Assembly: GCA_002411015.1 (NCBI GenBank)
Contig: DHPY01000051.1
Span: 1-20,436, forward strand
Direction: 5' to 3'
Length of the DNA stretch: 20,436 nt
DNA from: Armatimonadetes bacterium UBA5352
Lineage (GTDB): Bacteria; Armatimonadota; Zipacnadia; Zipacnadales; UBA5352
A model generated the notes under the pieces. That model was not told the origin of the DNA. It saw only the letters and a list, made by a program, of their open reading frames with translations, and made no database searches. Each line of letters starts with the position of its first letter. Position 1 is the stretch's first letter. Shown in pieces: positions 6,186 to 11,913 of the stretch. A program made the translations under genes and the position numbers.

Positions 6186-7321
6186 AGGCTCGTCACGTCC
6201 GCCATGTAGACGTTGCAGGCGCCGCCGGCGTCCGATGTGTAGAGCGCCCAGCGGTCATCCGGGCTGAAGATCGGGTGCGGGTGGGAGATCTGCGTCTTCC
6301 ACGAGGTACCGTGGCGGCAGAGGCGCGTGACGATGCCGCGCCCGCTCTCGTGCCGGATCAGCGACATGAACGCGCGGCCCTCGCTGTCATCGGGCGCGAG
6401 GCAGCCGCTGTCGCCGATGATGAGCGTGTTGTCGGAGTTCGACTGGATGTGCCCCGGGCGCGCTCCCGGCAGCAGGAACTGCCGCAGCCAGGTGCCGTCG
6501 GTGCGCACGAAGCAGTTGTAGCCATCCACACGGCCCTCATGCCGCACATTCGCCTGGAAGCCCACCTGGCCGTCGCGTGTGAAGAACTCGTGGCAGCAGC
6601 TCTCGCCGAAGTGCTGGCGGAAGAGCGGCTCGGCGAGGCGCGGCAGGCCCTTCGCGAAGTCCACGGTCCACATGCGCTGCAGGACGTTCGAGCCGCCCTC
6701 GTGGCAGAAGACGATGAGGTCGGGGTTCGTCGGGTGGATGCACACGTGCGAGATCCACTCGCACTCGCCCCAGGCCGCCTGTGCCTCGCCGGAAGCGGTC
6801 TCCACGCGCATCACGACCGAGCGCGGGTGCTGGTAGTAGCGCTCAGGCATGGTGGAGTAGATCCGGCCTGTCTCAGTGCTGACGGGGAGGCTCTCGCGGT
6901 AGGCGAATGCGACGTGGCTGCCGTCGGCAGTGCAAGTTGGGAGCGCGGGGCTGAAGCCGTCCGGCACGCGGTAGAGCTCCTGGGTGGCGGAGGTGCTGAG
7001 GTCCACGACCATCAGCGAATTGCCCCGGAAGGCGAAGAGGCGTCCGGCGGGGTCGAGGCAGGCCTGGGAGAAGGCGGCGTCCGAGGCCTCGGTCACCTGC
7101 ACCATCTTCGCCTCCGCGATGTCGAGGAGGAAGTACGCCCGCTGCCCGAGGCGGTCTGAGCTGACGATCAGTCGCTCGGCATCGTCGCCGAGGAAGCTCG
7201 TGGAGGTGAAGTAGAGGTGCGCGTTGTCTGAGCCATCGCCCGTCAGTCGGCGCACCTTCGCGCCGGTACTCGAGTCAGCGAACTCCTCGATGTGCGCCTC
7301 AAAGACATCCCCGACTGCCAT
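6182..7321 (-). CDS. Oligogalacturonate lyase family protein (PL22 beta-propeller)
   Basis: This 379-aa protein is about the length of PL22 enzymes (near 388 aa), which split unsaturated di- and oligogalacturonates from pectin by beta-elimination. It opens with the family-typical RRLTGDGSDNAHLYFTS and repeats TolB/WD-like blade strands. The C-terminal QISHPHP supplies Q344, H347 and H349, matching the Q-x2-H-x-H manganese site known in Yersinia oligogalacturonate lyase; H291 (PGHIQSN) is a candidate fourth ligand. No signal peptide is visible, consistent with a cytoplasmic enzyme acting on imported oligomers. ATG 7321 lies 2 nt after the cyclo-ligase stop and has AGAGGAG 9 nt upstream, so it is the last gene of the folP operon. 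Members of this family in uncultivated phyla are diverse, so the substrate may be a related uronide. Confidence 0.83.
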   Translation of the reverse strand: MAVGDVFEAHIEEFADSSTGAKVRRLTGDGSDNAHLYFTSTSFLGDDAERLIVSSDRLGQRAYFLLDIAEAKMVQVTEASDAAFSQACLDPAGRLFAFRGNSLMVVDLSTSATQELYRVPDGFSPALPTCTADGSHVAFAYRESLPVSTETGRIYSTMPERYYQHPRSVVMRVETASGEAQAAWGECEWISHVCIHPTNPDLIVFCHEGGSNVLQRMWTVDFAKGLPRLAEPLFRQHFGESCCHEFFTRDGQVGFQANVRHEGRVDGYNCFVRTDGTWLRQFLLPGARPGHIQSNSDNTLIIGDSGCLAPDDSEGRAFMSLIRHESGRGIVTRLCRHGTSWKTQISHPHPIFSPDDRWALYTSDAGGACNVYMADVTSL

Positions 7322-7323
7322 CG

Positions 7324-7929
7324 TCAGACACTCCTCTTCCGCATGTCGATCAGCTCGTGCTCAGTAGCGATGAGCGGCACCTCAACGTCCCAGCCCTCCA
7401 GCGGGACGGTCTCGACGATCTGCGTGGAGTACGCGACCGCGACGACCGAGCCGCTCTCGACGAGGTCGGTGCGCAGGTTCAGGACGTAGTCGAAGTACCC
7501 GCCGCCGTAGCCGAGGCGGCCCCCGCGCCGGTCGAAGGCGAGCCCCGGGACCAGGACGAAGTCGAGGTCGTAGATCGAGCGCTCCGGGCAGCGCTCCGCG
7601 ATCGGCTCCTGTATACCCGCGAAGCCTGGCGCCAGGTCCTCCTGCAGGTCGCGCACCACGTGGAAGGCCATCGGCTCCTCAGGGCCCTCCACACGGGGGA
7701 GGATGAGCTCCGCGCGCGCCTTGAGAGTGTCCGCGATCAGCCGGTCAGTCAGCACCTCGCTGCCAACGCTGCGGAATAGCAGGCGCGAGCGCGCGCGGCC
7801 CCAGGCGCTCAGCGCCATCACCCTCCGAGCGATGGCCTCGCTCGCCTGCCGCCGCTCGGACGCGTCGATGCCGTCACGCAGCGCGCTCATCCGGCGGCGG
7901 AGGGCGGACTTCTCCTCGCGCCGACTCAT
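7324..7929 (-). CDS. 5-formyltetrahydrofolate cyclo-ligase (MTHFS)
   Basis: This 201-aa protein has the typical size and motifs of 5-formyl-H4folate cyclo-ligase. The enzyme uses ATP to convert 5-formyl-H4folate to 5,10-methenyl-H4folate, returning a dead-end folate to the active pool. The N-terminus is basic and helical (REEKSALRRRM). The signature LVPGLAFDRRGGRLGYGGG followed by YFDYVL is complete, and the C-terminal VPLEGWDVEVPLIATE matches the family's D-x4-P-x3-TE ending. The ATG at 7929 overlaps the folP stop as ATGA, and the lyase gene follows after 2 nt. The neighbouring dihydropteroate synthase and the one-carbon operon 2.3 kb away give a consistent folate context. Nothing is missing or unusual in the protein itself. 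Confidence 0.93.
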   Translation of the reverse strand: MSRREEKSALRRRMSALRDGIDASERRQASEAIARRVMALSAWGRARSRLLFRSVGSEVLTDRLIADTLKARAELILPRVEGPEEPMAFHVVRDLQEDLAPGFAGIQEPIAERCPERSIYDLDFVLVPGLAFDRRGGRLGYGGGYFDYVLNLRTDLVESGSVVAVAYSTQIVETVPLEGWDVEVPLIATEHELIDMRKRSV

Positions 7930-9140
7930 TGCTCGTCACACCAGCCGCGGACGATGGCATCGGCCATCCGGGCGACCTGGGCCATCTCCGCCACGTCATG
8001 CACGCGGATCAGATCGGCGCCGTTCGCGATCGCGATGGCGCAGGTGGCGGCGGTGCCCATCAGGCGCTCGTCAGCGGGAACATCCAGCACCTTGCCGATG
8101 GTAGACTTGCGGGAGGTGCCGACCGCGACGCCGCAACCGAGGCTGCGGAACTCACGCAGCCGCCGGAGGATCGTGAGGTTGTGCTCGACGGTCTTCCCGA
8201 AGCCGAAGCCCGGATCCACGAGCAGCCGCTCGCGACCGATGCCGGCTTCGACAGCGGCCTCGATACGCCGGGCGAGGAACTCAAAGACCTCGCCCATCAG
8301 GTCCTCGTAGGCGGGTGCGGCCTGCATGTCGCGCGGAGCGCCCTGCATGTGCATGACGCAGGCGGCCCCTCCGGTGCTGGCGATCACGTCCAACATCCCC
8401 GGGGCGCGCAGGCCGTATATGTCATTCACGAGCGCCGCGCCCACCGCGAGGGCTACCTCGGCCACCTCGGGCTTGCTGGTATCAACGGAGATCACGGCGC
8501 CTGTCTCGGCCAGCGCCTCAATCACCGGGAGGACGCGCTCAAGCTCCTCATCAACCGAGACGCCCTCGCTGCCCGGACGGGTGGATTCGCCGCCGACGTC
8601 AATGATGTCGCAGCCAGCCTCAACGAAGCCCTCGCCCTGCGCGATGGCAGCCTCGACATCATCAGCCAGGCCATCGCCGGAGAACGAGTCCGGCGTGACG
8701 TTGACGATGCCCATCAGGAGCGTCCGGCGGCCAAGTTCGAGGACGCGCCCGGCGCAGTCGAGTGTGCGCGGTTCTTCGGAGGCGGCCGCCTGAACGGCCT
8801 CGACGGACGCACGCGCCAGCGCCTCCAGGCCATGCGGCTGCAGGGCGGCATGCTCGAGCAGCCGCTGGTAGACGCGGAGGTCGCCGAGGAGGATGACGGG
8901 GCGCGGAGCGGGATCGAAGTCGGCCACCGAGCGGTGGACCGCGCAGTCGCCGCCGAGTGCGAGCATCTCCTGCTTGAGCAGCGCCGCCGCGGGGCCGGAA
9001 ACGTCGTCGAGCCGGACCGGGCGCATGCGCGCCTTCTGCGCGAGCCGGCCGGTGGCGGCGGGATGCACGCCGAGGGTCGCCATCTCGGCGCTCATCTCGG
9101 TGTCACTTCGGATATCAAGCACTCGCGCCCGGTGGACCAT
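7926..9140 (-). CDS. folP: Dihydropteroate synthase with N-terminal extension
   Basis: This 404-aa protein joins 4-aminobenzoate to the dihydropterin pyrophosphate in folate synthesis. The catalytic barrel fills about residues 139-400: MGIVNVTPDSFSGDG at 143-157, DIIDVGGESTRPG, ISVDTSKPEV, NDIYGLR, MHMQGAPRDM, DPGFGFGKTVEHN, GTSRKSTIG and a closing RVHDV. The first ~135 residues form an extra domain (PAAALLKQEMLALGGD at 50-65, then a region ending in PHGLEAL) seen in the longer DHPS forms of various bacteria and archaea; its role is not established. ATG 9140 follows AGGAG by 8 nt, and a TATAAT promoter lies 42 nt upstream. It heads an operon with the cyclo-ligase and the PL22 lyase. Internal ATGs at residues 16 and 20 are alternative starts. 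Confidence 0.94.
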   Translation of the reverse strand: MVHRARVLDIRSDTEMSAEMATLGVHPAATGRLAQKARMRPVRLDDVSGPAAALLKQEMLALGGDCAVHRSVADFDPAPRPVILLGDLRVYQRLLEHAALQPHGLEALARASVEAVQAAASEEPRTLDCAGRVLELGRRTLLMGIVNVTPDSFSGDGLADDVEAAIAQGEGFVEAGCDIIDVGGESTRPGSEGVSVDEELERVLPVIEALAETGAVISVDTSKPEVAEVALAVGAALVNDIYGLRAPGMLDVIASTGGAACVMHMQGAPRDMQAAPAYEDLMGEVFEFLARRIEAAVEAGIGRERLLVDPGFGFGKTVEHNLTILRRLREFRSLGCGVAVGTSRKSTIGKVLDVPADERLMGTAATCAIAIANGADLIRVHDVAEMAQVARMADAIVRGWCDEQ

Positions 9141-9181
9141 GGCAGCAGCTCCTGTGCGGCACGATCGACGGCTCCGGGCAG

Positions 9182-9210
9182 ATTATACCGCCGCCGGAGG
9201 GGGGGCGCAA
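9182..9210 (-). promoter_or_regulatory. Sigma-70-type promoter of the folP operon
   Basis: On the minus strand a perfect TATAAT -10 (9187-9182) is preceded at exactly 17 nt by TTGCGC (9210-9205), which keeps the TTG of the -35 consensus. Transcription would begin near 9175, giving a leader of about 35 nt before the folP ATG with its AGGAG. The AT-rich hexamer stands out in this GC-rich region. The weak -35 suggests possible activator or repressor control. Confidence 0.55.
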
Positions 9211-9223
9211 CCGCGAAGGTTGC
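9207..9223. promoter_or_regulatory. 17-bp dyad overlapping the folP -35, candidate shared operator
   Basis: GCAACC-GCGAA-GGTTGC is a perfect 6-bp dyad with a 5-nt spacer. It overlaps the last four bases of the folP -35 element and lies 61 nt upstream of the divergent CE7 esterase ATG. A regulator bound here could affect both directions. No matching second copy was noticed elsewhere in the window. Confidence 0.35.
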
Positions 9224-9284
9224 ACGGGGCCGGCCGGCGAACCGGGCCGCGGCGTGTATGCTGAGAGGCGCGAGGGAGACTACC

Positions 9285-10175
9285 ATGGACGCAGACGCAC
9301 TCAGGAGCTTCTGGGCGACCGTCCGCCGGGAGCTGGATGAGGTGCCGATGGATGCCGAGGCGGAGCTGGTGCAGCCGGAGCCTGTGCCGCTGACGCAGAC
9401 GTGGAAGCTGACGCTGACGGGGCTTGACGACGTGAAGACGCGGGCCTATCTGACCCTCCCGGCCACCGGCGATGGGCGGCCGCTGCCTGCGGTCGTCTTC
9501 ACGCCGGGATACGGCGGCAATACAGCGCATGCGGCGATGGTCAGCCTCTGCTACTACAAGCGGCTGGCGCTGCTGACGGTGTACCCGCGCGGGCAGGGCG
9601 AGAGTGAGGAGTACTGGCGGGTGCCGGAGGGTGAGACGAAGCTGACGATGGGCCTGGAGGGGCCGGAGACACAGTACTACCGCGCCGCGTATGCCGACTG
9701 CATGCGCGGGATCGACTACCTCTGCACGCGCGAGGAGATCGACGCGGAGCGGATCGGCGTCATCGGCATGAGCCAGGGCGGTGGCCTGAGCCTCGCGACG
9801 GCGTCGCTCGACCCGCGCGTGAAGTGCGCGGTCGCGCACGAGCCGTTCCTGTGCAACTACCCCATCGCGATGGAGACGGCCACCACCGGCCCGTATCTCG
9901 AGCTGATCAACCGCTTCGCGAATGACCCTGCGGGGAGGGCGCAGGCCCTGGAGACGCTCGCGTGGTTCGATCCGCTGAGCCTCGCGCAGTTCATCACCTG
10001 CCCGACCTTCGTCTCCATCGGCCTCGCGGACACGACCTGCCCGCCGGAGACGATCCGGCCCGTCTATGCGCAGATCAGCTCCTTCAAGGGTCTGATCGAG
10101 ATCCCCGGCGCGGGCCACGCCTGGGCCTACATCTACCGCGACTTCGACGATCTCTGGCTGAGCCGCTTCCTCTGA
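9285..10175 (+). CDS. CE7-family acetyl esterase (acetyl xylan esterase / cephalosporin-C deacetylase type)
   Basis: This 296-aa alpha/beta-hydrolase is somewhat shorter than typical CE7 enzymes (about 320 aa). CE7 members remove acetyl groups from short acetylated xylo-oligosaccharides and related small esters, usually inside the cell. The family's RGQG signature is at 102-105. The nucleophile is S163 in GMSQGGG, the acid is D249 in GLADTTCPP (the CE7 GLxDxxCPP motif), and the base is H278 in GAGHAW, so the triad is complete. No signal peptide is seen. ATG 9285 follows a GAGGGAG purine run; the open frame continues far upstream antisense to folP, but that part is not protein-like. It is divergent from the folP operon and convergent with the propeller gene 16 nt away. 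Substrate specificity cannot be read from the sequence. Confidence 0.88.
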   Translation: MDADALRSFWATVRRELDEVPMDAEAELVQPEPVPLTQTWKLTLTGLDDVKTRAYLTLPATGDGRPLPAVVFTPGYGGNTAHAAMVSLCYYKRLALLTVYPRGQGESEEYWRVPEGETKLTMGLEGPETQYYRAAYADCMRGIDYLCTREEIDAERIGVIGMSQGGGLSLATASLDPRVKCAVAHEPFLCNYPIAMETATTGPYLELINRFANDPAGRAQALETLAWFDPLSLAQFITCPTFVSIGLADTTCPPETIRPVYAQISSFKGLIEIPGAGHAWAYIYRDFDDLWLSRFL

Positions 10176-10191
10176 TGCATCGGTAGCGCGC

Positions 10192-11364
10192 TCAGGCGGG
10201 CGCGCGCAGGCAGTAGAGCCGGCCGTCATTGGCGCCGATGTAGATCCGCCCGCCCGTGACGGCCGGCGAGGAGTAGATCTTCGGAGCAAGCGGCTGCGTG
10301 TCCACGATCCGGCCACCGGCCGCGTCCAGCAGATAGAGCCGGCCGTCGTGGCAGCCCGCGCAGATGGTGACGCCGGTCAGTGCTGCGTCAAAGCCGGTTG
10401 GCCCGCCGATCGCGGCGGGGGAGGAGTCTACCACCCCGGGCATCACGGCCTCCCACGCCTGGACACCGGTGGCGAGGTCCGCGGCGCGGAAGACTGTCTT
10501 CGAGATGTAACCCTCGACGGTTGCGAAGAAAACGCGTCCCCCGGCGATCACCGGAGTGCCAAAGATCGAGTAGGCCTCGTTGAGGGCCCAGACGCGCTCC
10601 CCCGTCTCCGGGCGCACGGCTATGAGGTAGTCCAGCTTCGGTGGCCTCAGGGCCGAGGGGCCCATGAGGGCGAAGAGCGCGATGTTCTCGGCGACGACCG
10701 GCGCAGCGACGACCTTCCCGCTGCCCTGGCTCTCCCAGAGCAGGCTGCCGTCGCTGAGCCGCAGCCCGCGCATCTTCGCATCATCATCACCGTAGAGGAC
10801 GGCCTCACCGGCGACCGCAGGTGCGCCCTGGATCGCGGCACCGTGGTCGGAGCGCCAGATCAACTCGCCGGTCTCGAGCCGCAGGCAATAGAGGCGGCCG
10901 TCCATGCTTCCGAAGAGAACGCTGCCGTCAACGATCGCGGGTGACGAGATGACGGGGCCGCGTGTGCGGTAGCACCAGCGCTGCTCGCCGGTGGCTGCGT
11001 CCAGGGCGTAGAGGAAGCCGTCCACCGAACCGACCACGACCAGGCCGCCGTCCAGCGCCGGCGACGACTGCACTGCCCCACCGGTCTGCGCGCGCCAGAG
11101 CACGGAGCCGTCGGCACTGCTGAGGGCGAAGACGGAGCCGAGGGAGTTGCCGACGAAGACGCGCTCGCCGACGACGGCGGGTGAGCTTTCAACACTGCCA
11201 CCAAGCTCCGCCGACCACGCGATCTCCAGGCCGCCGATCTGCTCATCGTGAGCCGCGCCGCTGCGCATGGCGTCGGCGCGGAACATCGGCCAGTCGGCGC
11301 ATGCGTGGGTAGTCAGCAACAGGCTGCAGAGAAGCACAGCGGGTGGCAGGGACGGCCGCATCAT
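10192..11364 (-). CDS. Secreted PQQ-like (BamB-type) beta-propeller repeat protein
   Basis: This 390-aa protein has an N-terminal signal peptide (PAVLLCSLLLTTHACA, likely cut before DWPMFR) and eight tandem repeats of about 40 residues. Typical repeats read SSPAVVGERVFVGNSLGS then VFALSSADGSVLW, the PQQ_2/YncE-like blade pattern, so an eight-bladed propeller outside the cytoplasm is likely. The dehydrogenase active-site elements of true quinoproteins are not seen; the fold probably binds partners or ligands. The WPMFR opening is common in secreted proteins of this kind. I prefer ATG 11364, which has GAGG 6 nt upstream, over ATG 11388, which sits only 5 nt past a strong hairpin and lacks a ribosome-binding site. 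Blade 7 contains CAGCH, a haem-c-like CXXCH pentapeptide, discussed in the findings. The biological role is unknown. Confidence 0.85.
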   Translation of the reverse strand: MMRPSLPPAVLLCSLLLTTHACADWPMFRADAMRSGAAHDEQIGGLEIAWSAELGGSVESSPAVVGERVFVGNSLGSVFALSSADGSVLWRAQTGGAVQSSPALDGGLVVVGSVDGFLYALDAATGEQRWCYRTRGPVISSPAIVDGSVLFGSMDGRLYCLRLETGELIWRSDHGAAIQGAPAVAGEAVLYGDDDAKMRGLRLSDGSLLWESQGSGKVVAAPVVAENIALFALMGPSALRPPKLDYLIAVRPETGERVWALNEAYSIFGTPVIAGGRVFFATVEGYISKTVFRAADLATGVQAWEAVMPGVVDSSPAAIGGPTGFDAALTGVTICAGCHDGRLYLLDAAGGRIVDTQPLAPKIYSSPAVTGGRIYIGANDGRLYCLRAPA

Positions 11365-11393
11365 GATCAGCCTCGTGTGGTTCGTCATGGCAA

Positions 11394-11424
11394 GCAGCGC
11401 CGCCCGGAGTGGGGGCGGCGCTGC
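11394..11424 (-). terminator. 12-bp perfect hairpin between lipoprotein and propeller genes
   Basis: GCAGCGCCGCCC (11394-11405) pairs perfectly with 11413-11424 around a 7-nt loop. It lies 25 nt downstream of the lipoprotein stop and just before the propeller gene. Only two T residues follow on the minus strand, so it is a weak classical terminator, but the stem is very stable and may attenuate transcription or protect mRNA ends. Confidence 0.55.
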
Positions 11425-11448
11425 GTATGCTCAGTGGTCGGTGCCGCG

Positions 11449-11847
11449 TCAGGCCGGCGGCGCGGGTGGCGCATCCGCTTCGTCGATCATCTGAATCGGC
11501 GGCAGTTGCGTGGTCTGGCCGGCTACCACGTCAACCGTGAGCGGCACGCCCGGCGGGATCACGAGGTCGCGCGACGGATCGGCCGTGACCACGATCGTTC
11601 GGGTCCCCGTCGGGACGCCCCTGGCAGTGAACCTGCCCTGCGCGTCGGTGGTGGTCGTCACGCCGCCGACCGACACACTGACGCCGCCGAGTGCGCTACC
11701 GTTCGCCGCGTAGGTGATGGTCCCCGAGACAGTCCCGGTTGCGGCGCCGCCGCCACCGTCGCCGCCGCCACCGCATCCGGCGAGCAACACTGCGGCCGCA
11801 ATCAGTGCCAGGGCCACCACTCCGACAGATCGTCCGGTCTTCATCAT
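11449..11847 (-). CDS. Small lipoprotein with carboxypeptidase-regulatory-like domain
   Basis: This 132-aa protein has a clear lipoprotein signal: MMKTGRS, a hydrophobic core VVALALIAAAVL, and the lipobox LAGC with C25 as the lipidated residue, followed by a glycine-rich linker. Residues about 37-115 form one CarboxypepD_reg-like beta-sandwich, beginning GTVSGTITYAANGSALGGVS and containing the hallmark TDAQGRFTARGVPTGT. The C-terminus is short and proline-rich. It is probably anchored to a membrane facing the outside. ATG 11847 has GAGGTG 8 nt upstream. It starts 66 nt after the giant surface protein, which carries three domains of the same family, so the two may act at the same surface or the small gene may derive from a domain of the large one. 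There is no enzymatic motif. Confidence 0.8.
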   Translation of the reverse strand: MMKTGRSVGVVALALIAAAVLLAGCGGGGDGGGGAATGTVSGTITYAANGSALGGVSVSVGGVTTTTDAQGRFTARGVPTGTRTIVVTADPSRDLVIPPGVPLTVDVVAGQTTQLPPIQMIDEADAPPAPPA

Positions 11848-11892
11848 ACCTCTTTCACCTCTTCAAGCTGCTGGCTGCCGAGATTGATCGGA

Positions 11893-11913
11893 CTGTCGCG
11901 AACGCTCGCGCAG
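11893..11913 (-). terminator. Hairpin directly after the giant gene stop
   Basis: Immediately after the TAG, the minus strand can form CTG-CGCGA / TCGCG-(A)-CAG, an 8-bp stem with one bulged A and a 4-nt loop. There is no T-tract. It could be a weak terminator or an mRNA-stabilising structure separating the giant gene from the lipoprotein gene. Confidence 0.3.

Noticed and set aside
7929..9284. A long in-frame upstream extension of the CE7 esterase gene
   Set aside because: The extension is antisense to folP, contains no family similarity, and the ATG at 9285 has its own ribosome-binding site at the start of the recognisable esterase.
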